Assembly: GCA_033557835.1 (NCBI GenBank)
Contig: JAWQRO010000026.1
Location: 1-64,000 of the forward strand
Source of the DNA: Helochares maculicollis
Taxonomy: Eukaryota > Arthropoda > Insecta > Coleoptera > Hydrophilidae
Direction: 5' to 3'
Length of the DNA stretch: 64,000 nt
Below are positions 32,000 to 43,080 of this stretch, one piece after another (position 1 is the first letter of the stretch; the number at the start of each line of letters is the position of its first letter). The position numbers and the translations under genes were made by a program. The notes beneath the pieces are model-generated. The model saw only the letters and a list, made by a program, of their open reading frames with translations. It did no database searches and had not been told where the DNA came from.

Positions 32000-33400
32000 G
32001 GACTTATTTCGATGTCAGTGTTGAGTAATTGGTTTTGCTGCTTGGAATTATAGTTTTATATAATTAACACAAAAACTGTAACAGTCATTACATTGCGAAA
32101 TCGATGGCAATTATAAGGAAAACTGTTTTGATTGAACGTGGAACGTGTAACAATTTTGTTCACGAGGGTAAAAATATTGATTCCTGGACAATTTTAGACT
32201 CACTCGCTTTACTATCTTGAGGCGAGATAGTTATTGTGGAACAAGAAATGAATACAGAATATTTACTAAATAATACTATATTTAAACAACTTAACATTAC
32301 ATCCGTGAAAAGGCTAAATAATAAATTAAAAGATTCGAATCCAACCAATTTCGTTGCATCAGTCTGGGCTGGCTAATATAAAAACCGTTGTCTTTTGCTC
32401 AAACTGTTACAACAGAGGTCACAAAAAGAAAAATCTGCAGCATCTCCACTCAACATTCCCGTATAAATATGTGTACGACATAAAAGTACCTGCCATTAAT
32501 AATAATAAAACTACAAACACTGTCATGAGTTTCAAAACTAAAAGCAAAAGTTTTAATATTCATAATTTACATATGTAAATAAGTAAGTACGTCTATTTTC
32601 AACACATTAATATATTCATAAGGAATATTCAATTCTTTTTCAGTACATATATATCATCGGAATTTAATATTTCTTTATGTACTGTACAAAACTTTGTGTG
32701 AAAAAAATATATATACTATTCACTAGTCTGCAATATGGAAGGCTTGTAAAAGCCCTTTGCGTAGGCTTCAATTTTAAAATGTGAATTCACAGCTAAAGTA
32801 AGGGTCCAATTTTAGAACATACATTCATAACTAAAAAATGAAATTTATGACAGTAACCGGTTTTCAAATTTACACTATTTGTTATTGCTATATTTTTCAT
32901 GCTAAGCATTTTTGTAACATTTTTGTAAAAATTTTTATTCTAAGGCCGACTAAAATTTTCAAAATTATCAAAATAGCACTTCCGATGCTCCGATCATGTT
33001 GAAAATTTGCATCTGTCAGTTTTATGCAATATTTACGATGTGTACGAAATCTCATTCCGATAGCTTAATTTTAAAGACTACTTTACTTGGAAAACTTTCC
33101 AAACTGTGTAGATAAACGGGTACTTCTGGTGGTCCTACATGCCTCAAAAATTGATACAGATCTATGTTTTTGCGATAATGGTCGTATGCCAAATTTCATT
33201 GCTTCAGCTTATACGGTCTAACCGCTATCGTGTTTACACACACACAAACATACACAGACATGCCAAAAATGGTCAAAATGGATTCAGGGGCTCACAAAAC
33301 GTGGAGATCCGTCAAAATCTCGAGCTCGAATTTTTCCATGATCCCAATATCTTCCCTTTACTATACTTCGTATAATAGACGGGAATGTAAAAATTGTAAA
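32000..33400 (+). repeat. Dispersed repeat R2 with LINE ORF1-like zinc knuckle
   Basis: The block from about 32010 to 32440 recurs at 34070-34570; the block from about 32430 to 33290 recurs inverted at 45860-46620. A frame at 32354-32578 encodes FCSNCYNRGHKKKN, a damaged CX2CX4HX4C zinc knuckle, then STFPYKYVYDIKVP. Upstream sequence reads LNITSVKRLNNKLKDSNPTN. These segments resemble the nucleic-acid-binding ORF1 of Jockey-like LINEs, although their order differs from the usual one. The end block has AGACATGCCAAAAATGGTC followed by GTGGAGATCCGTCAAAATCT. Confidence 0.6.
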
Positions 33401-34762
33401 AAAAACAACATTTAATTTTTCTGACGCTTACAACTAGAAATCGTACTGATATCTATTTCATTCTTATCACAATTAAAAGAGGCTGTAAAAAATTATAACA
33501 AAAAAAGGTACTTCCTCCCCGTGGGATTGAACTAGCTCACATTCAACGTTGCCTTTTGCTCAAGCTGTTACAATAGTGGTCACATAAAGGAAAATTGTAA
33601 AAATACTTTAAGAACACAACATTTAATTTTTCTGTCGCTTACAACTAGCAATCGCACTAATATCTATTTCATTCTTATCACAATTAAAAGATGCTGTAAA
33701 AAATTATAACAAAAACAGGAGCTTCCTCCCCGTGGGATTGAACTAGCTCACTTTACATTAAAAGTCCAGCGACTTAATCATACGCTTTTAGGTCCACCTA
33801 CACCTGACATTATTTACTGTCATGTTATTAATTATGAGCATTATGATATTTCTTATCTCATTAACTCGTGTTGAAACTATGAATAAATGCGATCCTTATA
33901 CTTTTTATTTATTAGGCAGTATCTCAACTGAAAATTTGCTTACAGGCTTAAAATTTCAAATTTGAAAGATTTTAATTCATGATATTCATAATGAATTCAG
34001 GGGTCCTAAGCGGTGGAGATCCGTCAAAATCTCAAGGTCGAATTTTTTCAAGATCCTAATACCTTCACTTGATGTCAGTGTTGAGTATTGGTTTTGTTCT
34101 TGTTTTTCAGCTTGGAATTGAAGTTTTATATAATTAAAACAAAAACCTTAGCAGTCGCTACATTGCAAAATCCATGGCAATAATAAGGAAAATGATTTTT
34201 TGTGATGGAATTCTAAACGGCATTCTAAGTTTGAAAATGATAATAAATAGAATTTTGATGGAACATGGAACTAGTAGTAATTTTGTTAACGGGCGTAAAA
34301 GAATTGATTCCTGGACAAGTTTAGTCTGATTCGCTTCACTATCTTAAGCCGGAAGAGTTATTGTGGAAATAATAATTATCATAGAATATTTACTAAAAGT
34401 CACTAAATTTAGACAATTCAACATTACATCTGTGAAAAAGGCTAAATAGTAAGTGCAATGATTCGAAGTCAACCAAATACGTCGCATCAGCCTGGGCTGG
34501 ATATTATAAAACCCGTTGTCTTTTGCTCAAACTGTTACAGCTGTGGTCACATAAAGGAAAATTGTAAAAATGCTTTAAAAAGAATATAAAGTTTAATTTT
34601 TCTGACGCTTACAACTAGAAATTGCACTAACAACTATTTCATTTTTATCACATTTAAAAAGAGGCTGCAAAAATTATAACAAAAACTTCCCCTCCGTTGA
34701 ACTAGCTCACTTTGCATTAACAGTCTAGCGACTTAACCATACGCTTTTAGCTCAACCTATAC
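33398..34762 (+). repeat. Tandem composite units: zinc knuckle plus tRNA-like tail
   Basis: Three related units share TTTAATTTTTCTGACGCTTA, then ~100 bp, then a tRNA-like stretch (33511-33540 partial, 33721-33791, 34687-34750). Two of them begin with a zinc-knuckle-coding segment; at 34519-34562 it is intact: CSNCYSCGHIKENC. The 34010-34580 part repeats 32010-32440. Confidence 0.65.
33721..33791 (-). repeat. tRNA-like (SINE-type) sequence
   Basis: On the minus strand there is a box A-like TGATTAAGTCGCTGGA (33765-33780), a CTTTTAA anticodon-loop-like segment and a box B-like AGTTCAATCCCAC (33732-33744). It resembles a degenerate tRNA, possibly Lys-type, but the stems do not pair well enough for a working tRNA. 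Related copies are at 33511-33540 and 34687-34750. Confidence 0.5.
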
Positions 34763-35394
34763 CTATACATTATTTATTGTCCTATTGTTAATTAAGAGCA
34801 TTATTATATTTTTTACCTCATTTGTCTATCTTTAGCTCGATAATCGAGTTGAACCTATCAGTATCTCAGCTGAAAATTTGCTTACACGCTTAAAATTTTA
34901 AATCTTAGAGTTTTTGAATTCATGATATTCATAATGAATACAGGGGCCCTAAAACGCTGAAATGTATAATATGAATTCAAATATCTTTGTCCAAAACGAT
35001 CAAACTTCTGAGGCTGAGGTGTCATTTCCAGTATTTAAGGAATGTCTTTTGAAAATAAATATTCAGTAAACTAGGACCCGCAGGAATCAAGTGATGCCTA
35101 AAACTTGGTGCCTCACTTTCATCTCTTGCCTTTCAGAATCCTGATGTTAAAACTTGTATTTCTAACAATTAGGCCAACAGTTAAAACTTGTATTTCTAAC
35201 AATTAGGCCAACAGTTTTTCACATTGAAACTTTTAGATTGGGTCATAATTAACTTTCGATTACGCTTGGTAGTCTTAGTTGTTTTCATTTACCCAGTATG
35301 TCTCATTGTAATACACGTGTTTTATTTACACTAAAGAGATAAGAGTTGTTGTAATCTGTTGACAACAATTTTGTATAGTGAATGTTACATTAAA
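34763..35394. other. AT-rich DNA, no gene seen
   Basis: A 31-bp direct duplication (TTAAAACTTGTATTTCTAAC.. at about 35147 and 35180) is the only structure noticed. Confidence 0.5.
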
Positions 35395-36090
35395 GAATTA
35401 TTCTTAGCCCCTAAATTGGAGTCAAAAGTGCACATTCGTCATGCTGTGCTTGGGGAATTTAAACGAGGGAGATGCGCTGCAACGACAGCTGAAAAAATAT
35501 GCGGTATATAAAGCGAAGAGCTAATGTACGATTCGGCAGATAGAAATAGGTTGGTTAAATTTCGTTCTGGAGAAACCCAAAAAGCGAATCGAAGGTGGAT
35601 TGCCTTTCTCACTTTATTACTTCACAATCAACTGCTTGTTGACACTTATGACAATATCAGCCGTAAAAGGTATAAAGAGCTTGATGAAAATCGCCTTCCT
35701 TACCCCTACCCCTACTAGATACGAAAACAAACAAGACCTGTTGCAGCTCAATTAATCAATTACTGCATATAGATGCGATCAGAAATTGTAAAGGTTGCAA
35801 GAGAATCATTATTTTCTAAGATAATGCCCAAGAACACTCAGCAAGCGCGACTCAACAATTTTTAAGTTTGGTCACTTTGTATTACTACACCCGCCTTACT
35901 CTCCAGGCCGTGCCTGGGCAGCTTGGCCTTTTTGTTTCATGTAAGCCATTGAAATGGATAACCTTCAACTCTGAAGAACGTATTAGTTCAAAGTGTCATT
36001 CAGTCCAAACCAACCTAATTTTGCAAGGACGAAATAATTTAACTCTCAAGAACAATTTAATGGTTTAAAATGCGGGTCATTTGTGGCGAA
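35395..36090 (+). pseudogene. mariner remnant, heavily deleted
   Basis: The start encodes ESKVHIRHAVLGEFKRGRCA and TTAEKICGIY, the N-terminal helix-turn-helix of mariner transposases, then NRLVKFRSGE. After about 300 bp of unrecognisable sequence there is an HPPYSPGRAWAAW-like decayed third-motif block (around 35888-35925). The catalytic Asp motifs are lost. Terminal repeats were not found. Probably an internally deleted, old copy. Confidence 0.55.
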
Positions 36091-36239
36091 AATTTATTAA
36101 AATAATAATAATTTGGTTGTCAAATGAATGCAAATAGAATGTCTGGTAAAAACGGGTTAATTTATGGCTCTACTAAGTATACATCTAGAATAATTTGTGG
36201 TACTTGGTACTACTAACGTGTTATTGGTATTTAAAGTAA

Positions 36240-36760
36240 TGCCTCTCCATCGCCGGCGGTTAGCAGCAAAAGAACTAGAGCACACAATGCATTATTTATA
36301 GAAGTATCGATTTTCGAATGACTCTCGCGAACAGAGCAGAGTACAGAGCACAGTCGGGGTGGGCGGACAGCCGAGTCGAGTCGGTCCCTCTCTCATGGCT
36401 TGGTGCGATGCGATGTTGCTGTCAGTGGTGGTGACGGCAGCGGGAGGCCGGGATGGATATCGGTGCTGCGGAGGAGCGTGGGATGAAACGAAATACACAG
36501 ACTGGGAATGGATGGGGTTTCGAGGGATAATGCGGGCCTAATACACAACTGCGGCCCCCGACGGACTCATCATGTGGCGGCTTTCCTACGCTCTCCGGTC
36601 TTTCAAATATGGATACATATGTTCGATGCGCTCGTATACCCTCATCATTGCGCCACCTCCGTGTTGCTACTACGTACTTCACTATATTATATCGCCCATA
36701 CTATATTTAGGTACTAGTACCACGCTATGTCCTAATATTTCGAGTAGTCCATGCGGTTGA
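36240..36760. promoter_or_regulatory. GC-rich island, candidate promoter or Polycomb response DNA
   Basis: Markedly richer in G+C and CpG than its surroundings. It contains CTCTCTCATGGC (GAGAG and GCCAT on the complement side by side, near 36388-36400) and repeated GAGTCG and GGGTGGGCGG elements. Overlapping open frames on both strands follow from its composition and are not convincing genes. It lies upstream of Psc. Role inferred from composition only. Confidence 0.3.
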
Positions 36761-37789
36761 TATCGTATTGGAAGGAACTGAAATGAACTCGCAGCGTAAT
36801 GTATATTTATGAGAGAGGAATTGTACAGTAGGAAGTCATTACTGTTTATCCATTTTTTACGTGGTTTTCATACGGAATGTCCAAAGATAATACGTAGGTA
36901 GGTGGGGTCGATTGGATTGTCTTTTTTGAGGGGCGATCCCTCATGCTTTAAGTAGACATATCAGGCGCCATTTCCACGGGCTTGCTCCTTCAAAAGGCCG
37001 ACATTAACTTATTTACTCATATCTGCGACTAACTTTTCAATTTATTAGCTCCGGAGAAACAGTAGACATCAAAGACAATCGCCTTTAAAATGAAGTTTTC
37101 CGCGTGATTTAAAGAATAAAAATGTTTATATTGTTGCCCTTCTTAGAGACATTAGTCAATTGTTAATTATTTGTGTATTTATGAATTGAATCGCCAATTT
37201 TCTAATACAACCAAAGAAACACCAGCTTTTGTGGAATAATGCGATTATGTCGGCTGGAAACGCGCTTCCAGATATGAGGGTGAGTTTTGTATAAATGTTG
37301 ATTTTATGAATAAGCAGATCTTCGCGCGTAAATGTAAATATTATGGACAAAACTTTATAGCTTAGAAATATTACCCTTACTAGCTGAGGTGAAGTTTCCA
37401 AATCTGCGTTATTTAATGATTGGAAAAAAGGTGTTTCGAGCGCTTCAAATCATTTCTAGTAGTAAAAAATGGAAATAAACGAATAGAATTTAGTCTATTA
37501 AACATGCTTCTAGTTGGGAATTTTAATGACTGCGAAGATTATATTTATATTGGTAAAAAATGGGCAAAATCAGCAATTTATTTCAAAGGTTATAATTACG
37601 GAAGCAGCAGCCGCTCATCTATGATAAGATTTATTTCCTGTTCGGTGGCAAAATTGGCACATGACCATTCGTTTCGCCAATGATGGTGTTTCTGCTGCCC
37701 AAGTTAGATCACTATTATTAACAATTGTTTTAACAATCGTATAAATGGAGAAATATATTATTACTAGCTCTGTGCCACGGGAAGTGATA
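36761..37789. other. No gene seen
   Basis: An 87-codon frame at 37420-37683 is not recognised and has no supporting signal. Confidence 0.45.
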
Positions 37790-38890
37790 TACAGCCTGTT
37801 TCAGAATTAAGTTACAAAACTTAAAGGAGTGGTAGATATAAGAAATAATAAGAGATATAATTTTGTTTGGGGCATAATTAGTAACCGAGATATTAATTAT
37901 ATGTAGATGTTAAGAGCCACTGGCGGAATTCCCTATGACGTCGTTGATCGAAGACAGACGAATTTTATTGCTATTTCAAAGAATTCCCTTTTTGTCTACG
38001 CTTAATGCAGCTGGACTCGAACAGACGACATAATAATAAAAAAAACCTTGTTGAAAAGGAACATAGACAAGCGAAAAAAGATAATAGTCTATTAAATTTC
38101 AACCAAAGAGGAAAGACAAGGAGGACATGTGTGGTCAATTTTTCACTAATATTTTCATTTCAATGCATTTTATTCATTATTTACGATTATGCAACTTCGC
38201 TAAACTAGGAAGGAATAAGCTTTATTCAAAGAATGAAGCTTTTGTTAACACGTAAATCACCTGAACCTATTCAATACGAAATAAGAAAGAATCGGTAAAT
38301 TAAAGTAAAGATATGTTAAGTTCAACGCCAGCGAATAAGATATTCAATTGATATCTATTTTACAAATTACTCAATTTGTTATTTAACAATTTTTGCATTC
38401 TTCCTATAATAATTATAGTTTATTTGAAGTAATTTATGTTCCCGGCTCTTCGAAGATCATTTTCCCATTATGTCGATATCTGTTAAGCCGGGTCACAAAA
38501 TTTATTCTTGTGCGTTGAATTTAAGTCGCTTTAGATTTAAATCTAAAAAGGTAAAATAAATGCAGTTTGTTGTTGATAAAGACGTATTATTGCAATTTTG
38601 TACTGACTAATTTTCACTTCACAAATTTGAATTACTTTGCGATGCACGATATAATCACCTTTCTTGCGGCGGAAGATGGTAACAAAGTGAAATTCTCGCA
38701 AGGTCACGCGCTGTCTTCTGCAACGCGCCTCAATAAAATTTGACTTTAATGATTGTTTATGTTCTTTTTTCTGTATCTATATCATAAGGAAGGTTTTGCA
38801 TTCATGAAAAAATGTAATTATGGAACCCAGCATGGTCTATCGGCATTATTTTGATTATGCCAGTCCCAAATTAGCCAAATTTTCAATATT

Positions 38891-38923
<33 letters not shown>

Positions 38924-38995
38924 TGTTTACATTCCGTTTCTAAACATGTGCTTTAAATAATGGAAATCAATTCTGCAACAAACTGTATGTGCCTC
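37790..38995 (+). repeat. Dispersed repeat R1, copy 3
   Basis: Homologous to 16130-17745 over both ends (GTTACAAAACTTAAAGG... and ...CATGGTCTA.CGGCAT). It lacks the tandem module duplication. It contains a (TA)n tract at 38893-38921. Confidence 0.75.
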
Positions 38996-39409
38996 GCAAG
39001 GATTGACCAATTTGAAATTTTACAAAGAAGAGGTTCTCAACATGAAGTGTTACTAATATGGGTAAAATGATGTCATTACTTCTATATATAAGTATATAAG
39101 TACATTAAGCACGCAACAATTGACCCCAATTTGAATAATGGTCCTTTGAACAACTTAACAATTTGGATTTTTGTTATGAATCGCATCAGATCGCAGTAAG
39201 ATTCCGCATTCTTAATTTTTCTGATAACTTTCTTGAAAAACTAGGCCCTTTGTATAACAAAATCATGTTAAATAACGATAAGTCAACCCGGGCAGTCTTT
39301 TAAACAGTATATTAAAAATGAAAGGCCCAAATGTGATACAAAACACAAAACAACATATTTTACATATAGCACTAAAAGTACCCGCAAATTAATGTTTTTT
39401 AAATTAAAT
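38996..39409. other. No gene seen
   Basis: Nothing recognised. Confidence 0.45.
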
Positions 39410-39943
39410 CATTTTTAGAATATTGCACATACGCATTCGTTTCATGACAATTTTGCTAAATTTCGTTGAGGCAGCGTTAAATCTCCTCTTTTAATGCAGA
39501 GGTGGTTGTAGGCTTGTTGACATAAACCTGTGATTTCAAATAACCCTATAAAAGAAATCTAATGGTGTTAAATCACACGATCTAGGAGGCCAATTCTGAC
39601 CATCAAAGCCAGAGAGTTTACGACCTAGAAATGTCTCATACATAAATTGAATTTTTTGCGGCTGTATGGCATGTGGCACCGTCCTGTCGGATCCACATAT
39701 TGGCCACATCAATATCATCCAATTTCGGCAGAAAGAACTGTGCTATCATGTCGCGATATCGAGCACCAGTAAGTGCTTGACCAGTCTCCTCATTTTCAAA
39801 AAAGTATGGTCCAATTATGCCTCCAGCCCAAAATCTACACCAAACAGTGATACATTGTGGATGCATTTGTTTTTTGACAATCAGATGTGGGATATCAGAG
39901 CCCCAAAAGCGGCAATTTTGGCGATTAACAAAGCCACCATGTA
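39410..39943 (-). pseudogene. Tc1/mariner-superfamily transposase fragment
   Basis: The minus strand encodes FVNRQNCRFWGSDIPHLIV, MHPQCITVWCRFWAGGIIGP, FFLPKLDDIDVANMWIRQDG with ATCHTA, then in other frames FDGQNWPPRSCDLTPLDFF and GYLKSQVYVNKP. QDGATCHTA and LTPLDFF hold the second and third acidic positions. The type differs from the DD34D mariners elsewhere in the window. The N-terminus is cut off sharply at 39943, where a gypsy fragment begins in the opposite orientation. Frameshift near 39636. Confidence 0.78.
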
Positions 39944-40930
39944 TAGTATTACCAGAACACAACATAAAACTTTTAATCGATAGTGGATCATCCAAATCAT
40001 TCTTAAGCTCGACTATAACACTGACAAATTTTGCAAGGTGCAAATAATATGACCCATTTACAGTAACCAGTACATACACAACAACCCAACAAGAGTACAG
40101 TCCGGTAATAGACATTTCGAAAATATTTAGAAAACCACATCAGAAGATAAAATTTTACCTATATGATTTTAATGAAAACTTTGATGGCCTAATTGGATTT
40201 GACAATTTGAAAATGTTACAAGCTCAAACAAAACTAGATAAAAACATCTTAGAAACGCCGGAAATGGAAATTGAACTAAAAACCCCTGTAGTTGGAGAAC
40301 TATCAAAAACAAATACAAATTCAGGCACACTGTCTAGAATACAGATGAATGCACAGGAGACGAGTCCGGAAGAAATATCGGACAACATAGACAAAGTACT
40401 ACAGAAATTGATGTTTTAAATAAAAGAATGGATCCAAGCCTGGAACAAGCGAAGACTTGAGATGAGATGAGATGTCAAGAATTGCAAATTTTGACCCTAA
40501 TGAAATTTTAAATCTACTAGAAGATGACCAAACAGTACACTCCAATTTGGTAGAAAATCGTAGAGGTACCAATAATAGAAACTACTTTAAATAACGGACA
40601 GAACCGAATTGTTATAAAAATTGTTCTGTATAGAGCAGCGTAACCTAGAGTATCGAGGGTATCTTACCCCATCTATTTTGAAGACGAAGATCTATATGCG
40701 AAATTTTGCGAAGTGGTCAGAAAAAACTCAGATTCCCTTCGTAAAACTGCAAGAAATGTACAAAAAATAATGTGGAAGACGTTGACGATCAACTGGAAAT
40801 TGTGAATAATTATCACCATGGAAAAATTAATCACCGAAGATTAGAGGAAACTGTAGAGAGGATAAAGAAAAAGTAGTACTGGCCAGATCTAAAACAATCA
40901 ATCCAGAAATTTATCGACAACTGTAATATA

Positions 40931-41690
40931 TTACTGTGATCAAAAAGTAAGGTGAATTTGCTTATAAAATGTTATTTATTCTTAAAAATTAATTTCATCC
41001 CCTTCAAAGTAATCCCCATTCGACAAAACTCACTTTTGCCAACACTTTTTCCAGTATTCGAAACAGTCGAAATAGTCTTTTTCCGATGTAGCATTCAAGA
41101 CCTTTTTCAATTCGGTTTTTATCTCCTCAATCGTATCAAAATGGTGTCCCAGCATTGGTCTTTTGAGTTTGCTGAATAGTCAGAAGTCGCACGGAGCCAA
41201 ATCAGGTGAATACGGTGATTGCAGAACGATATGAGTGGAGTTTTTGGCAAAAAAGTGGCGAAGAACCAATGCAGTATGACATGGTGCATTTGGCACCAAT
41301 CGCGACTTGACGCGTTTGAGACAAAAATCCTTCAAAATGGTCTGGGCTAAGCCAAATGTTATTCCAACACTATCATCGAGGCCTCTAATTGTCAACTGAC
41401 GATTTTCAAGCACCAAATCTTTGATTTTTTGGACGTGGCACTCGTCGGTAGACGTTGATGGTCGTTCAGAGCGCGGTTCGTTTTCAACACCTTCTCACCA
41501 AAAGCCTTCCGCAACATTTTCAATTTTTCCGCACAAGAATATTTGTTTCGCAAACAAAATTTGATGCAAGTTCTTTGCTCCGCAATATCATCCATTATAA
41601 ATATCGAAAAATTCACTTTTTGTTGTTTACAAAAACACGTGTAACTCGGAGAAAATCAAAGCTTTTAACAACATTGACCTGTAAACGAAC
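40931..41690 (-). pseudogene. mariner remnant with internal deletion
   Basis: On the minus strand: MDDIAEQRTCIKFCLRNKYS, CAEKLKMLRKAFGEKVL, NRQLTIRGLDDSVGI (helix-turn-helix part), LAQTILKDFCLKRVKSRLVP, then directly NAPCHTALVLRHFFAKNST and SPYSPDLAPCDF. The stretch holding the first catalytic Asp and the HDN of the second motif has been deleted. The third Asp (PCDF) remains and the tail continues to GDYFEGDEINF. It belongs near family C. Inserted in gypsy copy 2; junctions inferred by comparison with copy 1. Confidence 0.75.
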
Positions 41691-41757
41691 ATTTTGAAAT
41701 ACTTTTTATGGATACCTTTTAAGTCAAAAAGGAAACATTCTTAATTATTAAAGATAG

Positions 41758-42410
41758 TGTTACACTTGGTTTTCGTGTTGCCGGGTTTCGGAGAAAACGT
41801 AGATCCAGCTTTCCAGTTTTGCTGTTCGGTAAGTGGGATCCAAACTGGTGGCGCGTTAGAAGTAGAACCCAAATTTGAAAACGAAGGCTAGCCGAACACC
41901 AAGGCCTACAAACTTTTTAAATTACCCTCCGAAACTCCGGACACGGATCTGGTTGCCGAGTCTATCTCTCTCTCGTCGCGGGTCTCTGACACTTTGGGTT
42001 CGGGATAGAAAGAAAAGAGGCATGGTCAGATTGGCGCCGGCTTTCCATTGATTCTTGGGACAGTCGAAAAAGAATTGGATGGGTCAAATAGAGGAAAGGG
42101 ACGAAAATTTGGTAGCAACCCGTCACGTCATCTTCACGGGTAGTACTAGAGGCCCGGGAGGTAAGGCTAAATAGTTGATTTTGCAAGTCTTGTGTTCGGT
42201 TGAATTGCGGATCTGCAGGTTGTAGGTTTTTGTGTATTGAGTAGGAAACTTGCCTCAAGGGCCTCACGTCAGATTTACTGTAAATGTTGGTCAATTTGTT
42301 TATTGTTTTATAATTACTATTTATGAAATTATATTGTTAACCTCCTTAAATGAGCCGTTATTGCCTTACCCTTCCGAATTGAGTTTGTCCCTCGCGACTT
42401 TTGCGTCTTA
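41758..42410. mobile_element. 653-bp insertion with 4-bp target duplication
   Basis: Absent from gypsy copy 1, where the site reads AAATAGCTTTATG. Flanked by ATAG at 41754-41757 and 42411-42414. Starts TGTTACACTTGG and ends GCGTCTTA. GC-richer than the host element. No coding recognised. A solo LTR is the simplest guess, but the 3' end is not CA. Confidence 0.6.
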
Positions 42411-43080
42411 ATAGCTTTACGAAATACCGTCAAGCTTAAAAGCTGTTTGTCAGAAGTACCAACGGAAATAACGGCTAAACTGATTTTACATAATAGTAAA
42501 CCAAAAATTAGAATGACGGATGATGGCACAGCGTTTAATAATGTCTGATGGACAATTTATTGAAGCTACATAAAATAGACACCAATTTTGCAATACTTTA
42601 CCATCTAAGATCAAACGTACAAATAGAGAGACTGCATTTAACTCTTTTGGAACCTTTTGGAATATTCAATAGCCAAGAAGAAAAGAAGGAAACAAGTACA
42701 GAAATGAAAAGTGCGTTTGCAATAATAACATACAACGATAGCAAACATTCTTCAACCAAAACGTGCACGTGGAACATATATTTACCAACAATTACATAGA
42801 AAAACACAAACAAGTATGCATGGAACTATACCAAACAATAAACTACAACAAAACAAAAAAGAAATTATAGAAAAAAGGTACGAAAAATTAGAAAATCCAG
42901 ACATATGTACAGAATGACAAAGGATTTTTGTAGGAAATCCTGCAAGAAGCAAAACAACCAATAAATACATACTTCTTCAACAAATGATATACCCATGAAA
43001 ATTGTATCTACCGAAAAAGGAAGAGCTCACTAGATAAGATCCAAACACCCAGGAAATATCAAAAGAATCCAAGACCTCGC

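Larger units (their letters stand above)
39944..43080 (+). mobile_element. gypsy 17.6/297-like element, copy 2, truncated
   Basis: Aligns with 9290-11160 of copy 1. It starts inside the protease (LPEHNIKLLIDSGSSKSFL, 39950-40005), runs through FDNLKMLQAQTKLDKNILET, the tether EDEDLYAKFCEVVR, integrase fragments (SFTKYRQA.., KIRMTDDGTAFN) and ends near ENPDIC. No LTRs remain. Two insertions split it: a mariner remnant (40931-41690) and a 653-bp element (41758-42410). Like copy 1 it lacks the reverse transcriptase. Confidence 0.8.

Noticed and set aside
33721..33791. Functional tRNA gene
   Set aside because: Box A and box B resemble a tRNA but the acceptor and other stems do not pair, and several copies sit in a dispersed repeat.
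36292..36682. Overlapping ORFs on both strands, one considered as a Psc 5' exon
   Set aside because: No RING cysteine pattern and no clear splice sites; open frames follow from GC richness.
39636..40115. 159-codon minus-strand frame
   Set aside because: It joins a Tc1/mariner fragment to antisense gypsy sequence across the junction at about 39943; it is a chance fusion.
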